Of a DNA stretch of 64,000 nucleotides, positions 12,325 through 25,742 are shown in pieces (within the stretch, counting starts at the first letter, position 1; each line of letters begins with the position of its first letter). The translations under genes and the position numbers were made by a program. Origin of the DNA: Epiperipatus broadwayi (lineage: Eukaryota; Onychophora; Udeonychophora; Euonychophora; Peripatidae); NCBI GenBank assembly GCA_028023455.1, contig JAQFVV010000031.1, positions 10,280,093 to 10,344,092 on the forward strand. Direction: 5' to 3'. Below the pieces are notes generated by a model. It was not told the DNA's origin. It did not search any database and worked only from the letters and a program-made list of their open reading frames with translations.

Positions 12325-13560
12325 ATCAGTTCATAGTTGTCATTATTTCCGGGCACTCTAGATAGAGTGTTCGCATGAGAAATTATCTTTCCTTTTTGAT
12401 ATTTTAGATTAAAATCATAAGCAGTAAGTGTATTAGCCCATCTGAGCATGCATGGACTTAAATGCTCTGGCATCGGACGATTTTTTCCTATAATCCCTAA
12501 CAAAGGTTTGTGATCTGTTACTAATTCAAATTTCCATCCATATATAAACTGGTGAAATTTTTTCACAGCAAACATGACTGCCAAAGCTTCTTTGTCCAGC
12601 TGACTATAATTTTTTTCAGCTTTAGACAAAGTCTGAGAAGCATAAGCTACAGGACGTTCATGCCCATCTATTTGATGTGCTAAAACTGCTCTGATTTCAT
12701 ATTGTGATGCATCCGTAGTAATAGTGATGTCTTTGTCGCTATCAAAATGCACCAATAAGCTACTAGAGGTTAACAATTCCTTACCTGCTTTAAACGCTTT
12801 TTCATGTTTGGTATTCCAAATCCATTTCTGATCTTTGCGTAGCAGTTCATATAGAGGAGTTGCGACCATCGCTTTGTTCTTTAAAAAAGGTTCAAAAAAA
12901 TTAATCAAACCTAAGAAAGCTTGAAGTTGCTTGACATTTATTGGGCTTGGAACATCTTTGACTGCCCTACTTTTTTCAGTTAATGGACTTTTCCCTTTTT
13001 CCGAAATAAGATGGCCTAAAAACTTTAATTTTTCCATTTCCCAAACACATTTTTTAACATTTAATTTTACCCCTGTGTTATTTAGTTTCTCGCATACTTC
13101 CTGAATTTTACTTCTTAATTTTTCCAGTGACATCGCAGCAACCAAAATATCATCATAATATGGCATCACTCCTTCCAAGCCTTGTAATATTGAATTTATT
13201 TTTGCTTGAAATATGTTTGGAGCTTATGTAATTCCAAAAGGGAGATGATTACATTTGAATAATCCAAAAGGGGTCGTAATTGTTAATAACTGAGCTGTAT
13301 CATCCGTAACTTTTAGTTGGTGATATGCCGAATTTAAATCCAATTTCGCAAAATTTTTTGCTTTAGCTAGATTACTGAGAATCTCACATACATTTGGCAC
13401 TGGGTAAGCTCCTTTATTAAGATACTTATTTACTGTTGTTCTATAATCTCCACACAGCCTAATTTTTCCATCTGGTTTTGTTAACACAACAATCGGCGTG
13501 GCCCAATCCACCTCTTCGACTGGGGATAACACGTCCTTTTTAACTAATGCTTCTATTTTT
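12297..13560 (-). pseudogene. pol: Gypsy reverse transcriptase and RNase H, inactivated
   Basis: The minus strand encodes a reverse transcriptase with the KLDLNSAYHQ motif, PFGLF, and the catalytic YYDDI (a form of YxDD) near the start of the 12297-13178 frame. It is followed by RNase H with TTDAS, LDKEALA and TDHKPL. A TAA stop at about 13222 interrupts the otherwise collinear protein just after LPFGIT. A frameshift near 12310 separates it from integrase. The product would copy element RNA into DNA in virus-like particles. It is recognisable but cannot be made intact. Confidence 0.92.
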
Positions 13561-13629
13561 TCCTCTACTAACTGCCTTTATGCAAAAGGTATTTTTCTCA
13601 GTTTGAAAAAACCGGTTTAGCATTTTCAT

Positions 13630-14035
13630 TTAAGTGCAAGTCAATGGGCTTTGTTTTATCAAACCTAAATCTTCCGTAAATAAATTCGGATATAACTCTA
13701 TCATTTCTTTTTCCACTGAGACCTTTTTAACTATACTAAATTTAATGCCTAAGTCTTTAAACCAGTTTCTTCCTATTAACAGACTAATATTCTTATCTAC
13801 TATATATATAGGTAATATGTAGTTTTTATTTTTAAAACCAACTATTACTTCGGATTTCCCAATTCTTGATCGGGTTCCCATTGACATCTCTAACAATAAT
13901 GTTAGCTTTCTGTATTTTAATCTGAGGGCTCTCTGTGGATATTTCCTTCCACTTTATCATAAATATTAATGAAATTCCTGAGCCACTATCTATTTCCAGT
14001 TCTACTCTTTTGTTACTTAACCTAATCTCTAGCAT
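13630..14035 (-). pseudogene. pol: Gypsy aspartic protease region
   Basis: Two overlapping minus-strand frames carry a protease active-site motif (EIDSGSGISLI, where DTG/DSG is the family signature) and the downstream LLIGRNWF segment typical of the protease-RT junction. A frameshift lies near 13860. Its role is to cleave Gag-Pol. Confidence 0.82.
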
Positions 14036-14048
14036 GTATTGATCCTGC

Positions 14049-14789
14049 TCATTTTTTAAGATTTTTTTTTTTGATTACTGATTTCCACTGTTTCTGATCT
14101 TTACCATATTCAGATTTTCGTTTAGGTTTTTTGCACACTGCCGCTAAATGGCCTTTACCCCCACAGTTGTAACATTTTTCATTCCTCCATTTACAGCTTT
14201 TAGACAAATGACCTACTTTACCACAACAAAAACATTTTATTTTGAAACTTTTCCCTTCTTTAGTACAATCCTTATCCTTTCTCTCTATTTTAAAAATAGT
14301 ATTCCTAGAGTTTTCCTCCATTCTATTTGAAAAAGCTAAAGCTTGTTCTGCCCTTGATTCGTATACTATTCCCTTTTGAATAGCACCTTCATAAGTCATC
14401 TGAGTTTCAATTAATAATGATTGATGCAATTTATCGTCCTAATTGGCATAGAACAATATCATATTCTTTAATCGATTTGAGTTTGTCTTGTTTGCAGTTC
14501 CTCAATTTTAACCTAGCTAAATACTTTGATGGTCTTGGGCTAAAATAATCTGTTAGTCTTTGAACCAGGTCATCGTAGTTACTACTATCTGTAACTTGTT
14601 CATTATACAATTTGTTTACTATTTCAATAACTTTTCTACCTGACAAACATAATAACGCTGCTAATTTCCTGTCATTTTCAATAATACTATTTAACTTAAA
14701 ATAATTTTGTAATTGAAGTACATATAAAAGGGCCATTCGTGCAGATTATCTATCCCAAATTCCGATATATTAGCTTGTCCTATCGACAT
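14049..14789 (-). pseudogene. gag: Gypsy Gag with two CCHC zinc knuckles
   Basis: The likely start is the ATG at 14787-14789. A capsid-like part (14431-14736) is followed by a nucleocapsid part (14049-14429) with two knuckles of the form C-x2-C-x4-H-x4-C, beginning CFCCGK and CYNCGG, then a lysine-rich tail. Frameshifts near 14735 and 14430 break it. Gag packages element RNA. The segment is collinear with normal Gypsy Gag. Confidence 0.88.
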
Positions 14790-14866
14790 TTTAATTCTTT
14801 AACAACTCACCGACTTCTGAATTATTGTTTGGTGTATTTCTTTCATAAGCTTGAAAAACAGGTTTC

Positions 14867-14884
14867 ATCTTGTTGACTGCACCA
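14867..14884 (-). promoter_or_regulatory. Primer-binding site
   Basis: On the minus strand TGGTGCAGTCAACAAG starts four bases after the LTR end (TATCACA). It begins with the obligatory TGG. I cannot assign the tRNA. Confidence 0.6.
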
Positions 14885-14888
14885 AAAT

Positions 14889-15562
14889 TGTGATATACGT
14901 GATTTAATGTTACTTACGAGAAACAATCAAATACACCTAATTCAAGTAACAATTACTCTCTTGCATAAAATTAAGATATCCCACTTAACAGATACAAGAT
15001 TTTATTAGTATGAAAAATAACAATCATTTATAAACAGAATTATCATTAGTTCTACTAGCGCCTGTAAGGCTTACAAAAATAATAATAAGACAGGTATAGT
15101 CTGTATAATTACCCTAGGTCAGTCTTCAGACCCGAATATCTGGTTCTCCCATTGTTGGTCCTGTTCTGAATTCATGCTACACTTAAGTCTCTCAAAAAAT
15201 CAGGACTGACACTAATCTGTCATTTCTCTGCTAGATTATATCTACTTTTTGTTCTATTGTTTATTTCTTATCAATTTTAATCACCAAATTATTCTGGGTT
15301 TATTTCTGAACTAATTAATTAAATTGTTCTTTACATTTTTAATCCTTCATTTAATTAATTATTTATTCGGATCTTCCATCTTGTTTTACACCTTGCTTTT
15401 AATAAAATACCTATATGAAAAACCATTTTTAATTTTTAATTTTCATTTTTATTAAATCTACTCATTTAATTTCACATGTAATTATTTAACACTTTTAACT
15501 TCTGGAGTACACACAGTTTCAAACGTATTTTTTCTTAATATTAATCGTACTACAACATAACA
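14889..15562 (-). repeat. 5' LTR of the Gypsy element
   Basis: 674 bp, TG...CA on the minus strand (TGTTATG...ATCACA). Same sequence as 10329-11001, with scattered substitutions and a few small indels. Confidence 0.94.
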
Positions 15563-15773
15563 ATTGTTAAACCATATATATATATATATATATATATGAA
15601 AAAAAGATACTGTTAACACTAACTGAAATAATTATACAAATATATAAACCATTATATGTGATGTGATGTATTTGGCTTCTCCTTAAACGAAGTCAAGAAT
15701 ATCTCAGCAATTATGCCCAGATAAACCTGTTAGCCACTTTATTTTCCATTCCCCACTCTTAAGTCTTCCCATA

Positions 15774-16050
15774 TTATGCCCCATCCCATTTCCACAACAT
15801 AATCTTTGTCAACTCTATAGCCTTTATATCTAAATCCACCTTATCTCTTCGCAAACCCAATATAAAAACTAATAACTCACTTTCTGTATAGTCACTTTGT
15901 TCATGTCTACTCTCCCATAACTTCATTATATGTACCCTTTCTGCTTTCAAGCATTTACATTCAATCAACAGATGCCTAATACTTTCTATACCTTCCTTAC
16001 ACAATTTGCACACTAAATCATCCATAGTTTTTCATTTACATGTATATTCT
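15774..16050 (-). pseudogene. C-terminal relic of a LINE reverse transcriptase
   Basis: The minus strand encodes 83 residues with a CxxC...H...C zinc-binding pattern (CKLCKEGIESIRHLLIEC) like that found at the C terminus of many non-LTR retrotransposon ORF2 proteins. A collinear piece (YRTGSLATREY) lies just upstream before a stop. No catalytic domain remains. The LINE clade is not assignable. Confidence 0.5.
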
Positions 16051-16080
16051 CTTGTTGCTAAGGATCCCGTTCTATACAAA

Positions 16081-16232
16081 TACAAATATCCAGTAATGCC
16101 CTCTGTTTTGAAGTTAGTTTGTATTTCAATATTTAACATCGTTTAGCGTACAGCTTCAAATTGGTATCATTTTGAAGTTCGCTATTATTGAGATCTAGAC
16201 TTTTAAACAGAGGGCGTTACTGGATATTTGTA
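16081..16232. mobile_element. MITE with CAGAGGGCGTTACTGG inverted ends
   Basis: Terminal inverted repeats of about 24 bp (ACAAATATCCAGTAAYGCCC and complement) bound a 150-bp non-coding element. A second copy lacking its left end is at 16430-16556. Confidence 0.7.
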
Positions 16233-16429
16233 ATTTTATATACCAATGGTTTATATATTTATATAATTATTTCAGTTAGTGTTAACAGTAACTTTCTTTC
16301 ATTTATAGTTTGAGAAGGCTATTTAAAGATTAAAATCTAATGTTTAGTTTGTCTTTAATAACTTTGTAAACTTGTTAGTTTATTAGCAAAATTTAAGATC
16401 GTTTGCTTATTTAAAAATTTCATGCTCTG

Positions 16430-16556
16430 TGTTTGAGTTAGTTTGTATTTCAATATTTAACATTCTTTAGCTTACAACTTCAAATTAGTATCATTTTTAA
16501 GTTCGCTATTATTGAGATATAGACTTTTAAACAGAGGGCGTTACTGGATATTTGTA
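16430..16556. mobile_element. Partial copy of the 16081 MITE
   Basis: Direct repeat of the inner and right part of 16081-16232, ending in the same terminal sequence. The left inverted repeat is missing. Confidence 0.68.
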
Positions 16557-16739
16557 ATTGTATAATGGTTTATATATATATATACTACTGGTCTGATGAA
16601 TGGTTGTAATATGCTTGGATTTTTCTTTTATCAATAAGGATTTGGAAATACTGAAATTTTAAACAAACTTATGTTTTGAACACAAAATCAAACTGCTTGT
16701 ATAGTTATATAAATCTAATAGCAGATTAGTGCCTATCAA

Positions 16740-17290
16740 TTATTAATGTTAATTCTATATATGTATTAATCAGGATGAGTTGGGTTAAAAACCTTGAGGT
16801 TTTTAATTTCAAATGATTCATTTGCTGGTGAAGAAAGAAGCTAAAGGTTATCACTGATAAAGTCAGATGTAAGAAATAGATCTAATATAGATACTAAAGT
16901 CTACTACCATGTGACAGTAAGTGATACTGAAGTTTATAATAGATATTATTAGATTAGAAGATTACTGTAGTAATCTGAATTATTTAGTCAAAATAATTAC
17001 AGTAAAATGGGGTTACTAAAATATATAGTTACTTATCTAGTGTCATATATACAAACAGGTTGGTTTGGGTTCAAAACTTTAATGTGTTTTGGATTTTAAC
17101 CTATTAGCTTGATAATAAAAAAAAAAGAATCTAAAGGAGAGTGCTTAATTTCTAATTGCTTTGGTTCCAGTTTTGCACTTCAAGTACTCATTGACAAGGG
17201 CAGTAGCCAAAATTTATTCTGGAAATGGAAAATAATAAATTGCACTACCATCAGGTAACTACTAATTCATCAAGCTAACAATAGGTGGCT
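16740..17290 (+). repeat. Old, diverged family A copies
   Basis: Two blocks (about 16770-16850 and 17055-17290) resemble the head of family A (GGGTTGGATTGAAAACATTA at 3088). The second also aligns with 3480-3760. A decayed hammerhead is visible near 17192-17230: CTCATTGACAAGGGC, then AGCCAAAATTTATTCTGG. Its order matches the younger copies but the core is mutated. Confidence 0.4.
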
Positions 17291-18677
17291 CTAGAGTGGA
17301 TAAAATGAAGTGCTTTTATTTATTGTAAGGGAAAAGTGAGAAAATCAAGTGATATATCGGTATCTTTTTATTATTAACCAGCATACATTTAATTGATGAT
17401 ATAAGCGATAATGAATGAATGCATGTAAGTGAATAAATGATAAAAGACTGAATTTATTAACGCCATTGTCAGTCGTCTATAAAATTATGATCAAGCAAGC
17501 AGCTGTAATTATTTAAGCCTGGTTTAATCCTTTATTGGATTTCACTGCTACATTAATTTTGCTATATTAAATAAAAATTTATCTTGAAATGTTGTAAACA
17601 TCCCATTTCAAAAATAAAAGAATGTTAACGCTGTAAAAAAAAATAACAAACTCTAGTTAAGTCTGTGTTATCAAATTACCATTAGATATGGTATCAATTT
17701 TTAATCCAACAGATATATAATAAAGATTCTTTTTGCTATTGACAGAAATCTTTGTGACAGTCTTCTTCATTTAAAATAAACATTATTAATTGACAGAATA
17801 AAGTTATATGAATTTTATTTAAACGCAAGCCAATAATTTTTTGACAAGAAATTAACATATAAGAATAATCAACAATTTATTTATAGGTGTTAGTAAGTAA
17901 AGATGCTCACATCTGTTTTGCACACATATATGTCATATTTTATATATATTAAGTAGATTAAAATTTAGATTCTTTTTGCATAATAAGAGTTTTATTATTA
18001 TTGTTTTTTAATATCGTAAAATAGTGTCGTCATCTGCCTTTTGGGGACATAGGAATTCTCTCATGATAAAATAGTCAAATCTGGTATCTTTTCTAAATAT
18101 CTCTGATTGGCATCACAAGGATATCTGATAAACATGTCATAATTCATTTTGAAAAATAATAAGCAACATATTTATTATATATCTATAAGTGGATGATAAG
18201 ATAATTCAACCTTCTGGTTGACCTGATGATTGGAAAGTAATCCATGACTTATGTGTGTAGGATATTTTGCATTGAATGATTTAATAAAAGATTGCAGGTA
18301 GTATACACAAAAAATATAGAGGTTTTGATTCATTGCAAATAATCTCAGGCACAATAACAAATTTATCAGACATAGATTATTCGCACTGTAATGTTTCCAT
18401 TACATAAGAATGTTATCCTACTCATTATGAATTATGAATGATAATGCATTGCTAACTTAAACACCATATATATCTACCATCAAATGCTAAACTCAATAAC
18501 ACATATTACACTTAGGAAGACATATTATTATTTCAGTGTGAATGTTGTGGTAAATCTCTGGATTATCTGAATAATCCAAGAAATACATATATATTAAGAA
18601 GAGTTGGTCTATAATATTTTATTCTAGATATTAACTTAAGATTTAATGATAATCATAGCAAATTAAAATTTTGATTG

Positions 18678-18725
<48 letters not shown>

Positions 18726-18928
18726 ACCACTAGTGAATAGCCCCTTCATCAACTGATGCCAAACCCCAATATCATTAACCACAATCTGAATAGGCTTCAA
18801 TCTTATTTATATATTAAGCAGATTTCACTTTTTATTTCAAAGAATAAAAGCTAAAACATACACAATTATTAAATATGCTTCTTTTTATAGTTTACAAGCA
18901 TACATGTGACATATGAAAGAAAATTAAC
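17291..18928. other. AT-rich stretch with a TA microsatellite
   Basis: No supported gene. The only notable feature is (TA)n at 18681-18723. Confidence 0.55.
18681..18723. repeat. (TA)n microsatellite
   Basis: Uninterrupted TA dinucleotide run of about 43 bases. Confidence 0.97.
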
Positions 18929-19740
18929 CTTTACACATGTGCTAATATGTTAATATATTCAATTTACAGACACTCACCTTCCAGTAAGTTTTTTAAAAGC
19001 ATAACTGAATCACTCATGCTTAGAACTTATTCTTATATAAGTCAACCCTTACTGACTGTGCTTAAATCAGGACTTGATCATGTTATGTGCTAATATTCCA
19101 ATTGGCAAATTATTTGTATAAATTTATTTTATATATCACAGAGAAAAGAAAATTTATTATTTTTAAGTACCTACAATTTAAATTATATTAGTTTTAAATA
19201 TATGTAAATAAATAATTTTAGCAATGTATATATTTCTAATCTTGTTGAAATTAACCTTTAAACATGTGCTAATAGTTTCTTACATTGAATTTACATGTAG
19301 TCACCCATCGGAAATGTTTTAAAAGCATATGTAAATCATTTATGCTTAGACCTTATTCTTATATAAGTCAACCCTTTGTGCATGTGTAAAAGTTAATTTC
19401 TTTTTACAAGATTACAAATATATCAATTGCTAATATTATTTATTTACATGTATATTCAAACCTAATATAATTTAAATTGCAGATACTTAAAAATGAGAAA
19501 CTTTCTCTTTCCTGTATTATATAAAATAAATTTGTACAAATAATTTGTCAATTGAAATATCAGCCACATAATAGGATCAAGTCCAAATTTAAGAGTTGTC
19601 TTATATAAGAATAAGGTCTAAGCATAAATGATTAACTTATGCTCTTAAAATACTTACTGGTGAGTGAGTGTGAGAAAATTTAATATATTAGCTTATTAGC
19701 ACATATCGGAACATTAATTTTGTTCCATAAGATTACAAAT
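18929..19740. repeat. Family D: direct plus inverted repeat units
   Basis: Two direct copies start at 18929 and 19252 (period about 323 bp; both begin TTAACCTTTA with CATGTGCTAATA). An inverted copy spans about 19395-19712. The layout of tandem units followed by an inverted arm resembles the hammerhead families, but I see no CTGANGA/GAAA core. Confidence 0.6.
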
Positions 19741-20901
19741 CACATCACTAAAATTATTTATTAAGCATTCATATGATTATATCTTGAATAGATAGAAATT
19801 ATAATAAATTTTATTTTTCACAAATTTTGCCACTAATTTATATATATCACACAACAAATAGATTAGCTATTATGAAAATATATGATTAAATGGATTTATT
19901 ATTTTCTTTAATTAATATAATTATTTTAAATTGTAATCATTTAACTGACATCTCTTTCAACATTTTATATCTTGTCAAAATTGATGTGCAAATGTTGAAA
20001 GAATTTTCACATAATAACAATCTAAAAGGAAGAAACAGTGAATGTTTAGTTTAAAAAGGCAATAAATTTCTTTAATCCTAATCATTTATTTCCATAGTTC
20101 ACTAACCTACTTGATCTGTAATACAGATGTGAATAACAGGTAATTTAAAGTTTTATACGTATCAAATGATCTTCAAATATAAATTTTGAAATTATAAAGG
20201 AAATCTGTCATGCATTAAATTATAATAAAGTTTTACACCATAATATAAGTAGATATCAATTAAAATTGATAATATGAATTGAAACACAGGATATAGTAAG
20301 TAACAGTACCATTTGTCTAATTTACTTTAAGCAAAATTGGGCTATCTTTTAACTTAAAGTAAATTAAACAATTACAAGATCATATGAATTGTCTGTTTTA
20401 ACTAGCAGTAGCCTTATATTATAACCGAATGTTTATTCTAGATCATTACAACAAAAATTTCCCTTATAATTTTAATACAAATACACATATATATATATAT
20501 ATATCTGTAAACACGGTATTTCTTTTATAAATTTTAATTTATAAATATATTATTGTTTTCAAACAGAGAAATATATTTAAGAAAGGTAGTAACTTAATCT
20601 ATTTTATTTTATATAAATCTCACTGATTGATTTAAAAACCATACGTAATTAATACACTATAAAATGATATATTATGTTATTATTAAAAATGATTGCATTT
20701 TCAGTAATCTAAATTGGTTCATTTTTAAATTAAGTTACAAGATATTATATAATTCTCAAAACATTTATTAAACTAATTAATATGGGTGATATATTACAAA
20801 TATGAATAATGAACAATTACAATATTAGATGAGTTATGGAACTAACATTATTGAGTTAAACAGGGTTAGGTATTTAGTGGTTAAATTCTTTGTTAACTTT
20901 A
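19741..20901. other. AT-rich stretch, nothing recognised
   Basis: No supported gene or repeat beyond short TA runs. Confidence 0.55.
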
Positions 20902-21497
20902 TTAGAGAGTCTGATATAGCTTCCATGTCTCTTGAAAAATGAATGTTGTGGCAAGAGTTTTGTCTCTTTGTTTAATTTTCTCTATGCTCTGAATAAATAA
21001 TGAGTTTTCATCTGGCTTGGGATGTTGGTATTGTGCCTTGCACCTTACAATCCAAATGGCATAGGTGATGAAAATTGACGCCTGATTGTAGGAATATCTC
21101 TTCCATAAATGCATTCTTTTATATTAAGTATTTTGTAGTAATCTATCTTTGAATTGTTAAATATTATTGTTTTAATATTACCTAGACCCATGCATGTTTT
21201 AATTATGTGGTCAAATGTTTCCTCATCCCTGCCACAGCTGTGGCAAATTGATTGGACTTTGGTGATAGATCTTTTATATCTGAGGAACCAGTTGACCGGC
21301 ATGGCATCCAGATTAATTTTAAGTAAGTAATCTAAGTATTTTGGTTCTAGAGACCAATACTTGAATAGGGTAATCAGCTTGTGATTAGTTATTCCTAATC
21401 TTGTAGTAGAGATTTGATTATTTTGTTTTAGGATGTGATGGGCATCCCACAGCTTGATCTTGCTTTGATAGTTGTTATGGGCATGTGCTTGTAACAA
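20902..21497 (-). pseudogene. C-terminal relic of a second LINE type
   Basis: Two minus-strand frames (21045-21497, then 20902-21114 after a frameshift) together resemble the C-terminal end of a non-LTR retrotransposon reverse transcriptase. A CHSCGRDEETFDHIIKTC zinc-binding motif is followed by an AIWIVRCKAQYQ segment of the kind seen near LINE ORF2 ends. The catalytic reverse transcriptase domain is absent. It is unlike the RTE copies elsewhere in the window. Clade not assigned. Confidence 0.5.
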
Positions 21498-21935
21498 TAG
21501 AAGGCTAATAGTACATTTTTGATATTATATTTTACAACTTACTATTGATGAAGTACCATTATATGTCACTCCAACAGCATCTTGAAAATAGTTTTCATTG
21601 GCACAATCTAATATTTTTTGTATAGCTTCTGTTCGGTTAGAGCCTATTAAATATATATATAAATTTTAGCAATAATTACTATACATATGATAATTTTTTG
21701 CAATAATAATAATCATTTAAAAAAATGAAATGAAATATATTAGAACATTTAGTTTAATTTCACATACAGCTACAATATTGTGTGAGGTTTTTAAATAGGT
21801 AGATTTTCAAATTACAAAATAAGCTTATAAATATATGGAGCAATGGATACGACAAATACGTTGACGGTTTAATTAATTTCATTTAACATATTTAATTTCT
21901 GTTTTGATTTTTTTGATTTTATTATATATATATAT
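21498..21935. other. AT-rich spacer, nothing recognised
   Basis: No supported feature. Confidence 0.5.
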
Positions 21936-21939
21936 TCAA

Positions 21940-22990
21940 GGAAAACAAAAAATTCTCCCTTAAGCTATGAATAAATAATCTCTGTATGTTTAGCAAAAAT
22001 TAATAACAGAATAAAACACCTGTTCTTTAAATTTTTAGCATTTTATAAGCTTATCCTAGCCAATATTGGTGGAAATTCAGAATAAAATTAATATACTAGA
22101 CAGATGGAAATATGGCATTAATTTATTAAACTAAAAATCAATTAGGGAAACATATAGAGAGAATTTAAATTTTAGTAATTCTTTAATAATCAAGAAAATT
22201 AATAATTGTGAACTTGAAATTTGTATAGTTAATATTTACATAATTAAGAGGAGTAAACTAGTCAGTCTGAGTTGTATTTATATATTGGACTCTTTCTATC
22301 ATCTAATATAATTGTTGAATCAATGTTTAAAGAGTTATAATTCTCCCATCTTCAGGTTTTGCTGACCTGATCAGTGACAGTACTAGCATGAGAATCAAAC
22401 CTGGACCCTTAGATTCTTGGTTATTGAATTTTAAATTCCCACGCTAGTACTGTCACTGGTCAGATCAACAATATTTGAAGAAAGGGGGGAAAATAATACC
22501 TCTCAAAACATTGTGCATATACTAACCTGTGTGCTATTACTAGCAGTTGAATGTATTGGGAATATTTAAATAAAGTTAAATTTTTCTAAAGACATTCAAT
22601 ATATATATATATATTCGACGATGGTAATAGTCCAATATATAAATACCAACTAAAATACCATCATCACATATCTCCAGGAAAACAATAATCGCCCTCAGAT
22701 TACAAATAAATAGCATACTGTATATTTAGTAAAGATTAAGAATAAAATGAATCACCTACTCTTTAAGATTTGGTTTATAAACTTACTTTTGCCAACAGTG
22801 GTGAAAATTCAAAATGAAATTAATATACAATCCAGATAAAAATGTGATATTAATAATAATTAAACTAATAATCAATTAGAAGAGCTATAGATAGAATCTA
22901 CCTTTGATTATTAGTTTAATAATTATTAATGCCATATTTTTTATCTGGCTGGTATATAATTTTATTCTGAGTTTTCATCAGTGTTAGCAA
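21940..22990. repeat. Family E: direct copies plus an inverted fragment
   Basis: A block at about 21950-22170 recurs directly at about 22680-22905 and then inverted at about 22903-22990 (ATTAGTTTAATAATTATTAA and the CATCAGTGTTAGCAAGG region). Non-coding and fairly diverged. The inverted end is head-to-head like the hammerhead families, but no catalytic core was recognised. Confidence 0.5.
22370..22466. repeat. Hairpin with about 27-bp arms
   Basis: GATCAGTGACAGTACTAGC near 22377 is mirrored by GCTAGTACTGTCACTGGTC near 22444. Possibly a tiny MITE. Confidence 0.6.
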
Positions 22991-23141
22991 GGATAAACTT
23001 ATATACAGAAAAGGCTCAAAGAATAGATGCCTTCTTTTCATAATCAAGTAGATGTTAGTAATTTTAAGCAAGAAATTAATATAGTTTAATGTGTGCGTAT
23101 ATATATATATGAAAATATCTCAGTGCTGATTGCGAGCTGAT

Positions 23142-23292
23142 AATTCAAATACAAATGTTCAAATCGCCCTCCCAAACATTGTTTTTCCAGCAGCGCCCTC
23201 TGTGAATAAATATAAAGCCTAGACTTCAAAAAGCATGACTCACAGAGGGCGTTGCTGAAAAAACATAATGTTTGGAAGGTGATTTGAACATC
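23142..23292. mobile_element. Foldback MITE with CAGAGGGCGTTGCTG core
   Basis: Arms of about 55 bp (23142-23198 and 23236-23292) flank a short centre. The CAGAGGGCGTTGCTG motif matches the CAGAGGGCGTTACTG ends of the MITE at 16081, suggesting related transposase recognition. Confidence 0.65.
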
Positions 23293-23299
23293 ATATATA

Positions 23300-23952
23300 T
23301 ATATATGAGTGTGTGTATAGTATAGTGTATATTTTGGAAAGTAGATATATAAGATGTGCATATGAAAAGTTGAAATTTACTATAGATAAATATAAAGAAA
23401 GACAAAAGATTAATATTTTAAAAAAATTTTCTTCTGTGCATCTTTTGTCTCAAACTGTTATATATCACAACCATCTACCAACACAAAAAATTAAGGTTAT
23501 CTCTCAAACTATTATCATATTTCTTAAACAATTTTCACTTTTCTGATGAATTAAAGATATTAAACACCTGGATGTCCACACCCATGCTGTCAGTTTCCTA
23601 TTTTATTATTACAGTACTCTCTCATAAGATATAGACTAAATTGGTTCACTTTGATGACTATTTTAATAAGAAAGATATACAAATGAGACATATTTGTTAT
23701 GAAGTTCATCTCCATATCAAAAATATTTGTATAATGTATTTTTACAGTACACAGAGAATAATATTTCTGTAGTGTAATTTTCACTACACCATACTCACAT
23801 AAGGTAGGGACTGCTTTTATCCACTTGAAATACCTTGAGGAGGAATGTAGTCATAAAAACATGATGAAAGACATGTGAAAAAGGTGTATGACCCAGCGTT
23901 CATCAGTTGGCCCAGATCACAATCTCTTGCACATATCTTTATCATTATTCAC
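23300..23952. other. AT-rich stretch, nothing firm
   Basis: A small inverted repeat (TGTAGTGTAATTTTCACTACA near 23769-23789) resembles one on the other side of the GATA array (about 24950-25010). No supported gene. Confidence 0.5.
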
Positions 23953-24836
<884 letters not shown>

Positions 24837-25429
24837 CTACAGTTTAATTGATGTGTCAAACTTACTGCACTCACAACTTTGAGATAAACCACTTCGTGGA
24901 AGTATATTAATAATTTGTATTCATCATTCATTAGGCTAGAGATTGTCCACTTAATGAATAATATTTCTATAGTGATGTATTGAAAATCACACTACAGAAA
25001 TATTCATTAAATATATAATCTTTAATCTAATGAATGATTGATGAAATTTTTTAGATATACAGAGAGTTGTTGTTTTGTTTAATATATAAATGATCGATTA
25101 GCTGAGCTTAATGATGTTTGACAATGATGGAGTTATTATTGATGGTAAAGTCAATACTTCTGGCTATTAAAAATGAACGTAATAAATTATCGAGAAGGTA
25201 ATAGCAAATCGCTCAAAAATTATCTCAATGAAATTTATTTATATATTTAACTAGCCGAGTAAATAACAAAAAAATCTTCTTGCCAAGGACGTTCTAAAAG
25301 TAAAAATCCGCTCCCAATTCGGACGATTCACCAACTGCGCCTAACCGCACGTTTACGCAAAAATATGGCTTTGCAAAAGTTATAAACAACATTAATTATT
25401 TTTACTGATTTTTTTTTATTTATAATACC
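24837..25429. other. AT-rich stretch, nothing firm
   Basis: Contains a small inverted repeat at about 24950-25010 (AATATTTCTATAGTG and complement). No supported gene. Confidence 0.5.
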
Positions 25430-25700
25430 CAGGGCCGGAGCAAGGGTCGTCAGCGTCCTTATGCAAAAACAGAAATTGGCACACACACCCTCAAAAAAAG
25501 TTTTAATGTTTAAATAAAGATAACAAAAAAAAAAAAAAAACTATTATTATATAATTTAAATACAAATATATTATATATGCTGAACTTTAGATGTAATTAG
25601 AGAGGATTTTGAACAAAGACTTTCAACTCCATTCATCTATCCACCTCCTTTTATATAACCAATACACATGATCACACGCATGTAAAAAAGTAAATGGTCT

Positions 25701-25742
25701 CCAATATATATAATTCGTGCTCAGTCAGTACCCATCAATTAG
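25701..25742 (-). ncRNA. Hammerhead-like motif, family C, degenerate
   Basis: Minus strand: stem I CTAA/TTGG, core TTGATGG in place of CTGATGA, a stem II remnant, GAAT in place of GAAA, and an AT-rich stem III. Inactive by inspection. Confidence 0.5.

Larger units (their letters stand above)
10329..15562 (-). mobile_element. Ty3/Gypsy LTR retrotransposon, decayed, minus strand
   Basis: The order on the minus strand is 5' LTR (14889-15562), primer-binding site, gag with two zinc knuckles, aspartic protease, reverse transcriptase, RNase H, integrase with a GPY/F-like tail, polypurine tract and 3' LTR (10329-11001). This domain order and the protein motifs are typical of Ty3/Gypsy elements, closest in style to the Mag/K02A2.6-like group. 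Gag and pol are broken by several frameshifts and stop codons, so it is not autonomous. The two LTRs differ at scattered sites and small indels, so insertion is not recent. Confidence 0.95.
15600..16300. repeat. Foldback with arms about 600 bp apart
   Basis: A block at about 15612-15655 (TTAACACTAACTGAAATAATT) returns in inverted orientation at about 16238-16288. The LINE relic (15774-16050) and the MITE (16081-16232) lie between the arms. Probably a composite made by successive insertions. Confidence 0.6.

Noticed and set aside
18721-18800. AACTGATGCCAAACCC as a hammerhead start
   Set aside because: There is no stem II and no GAAA box follows.
22370-22466. CTGATCAGTGAC hairpin as a hammerhead
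   Set aside because: It lacks GAAAC and the required three-stem layout. A plain hairpin explains it.
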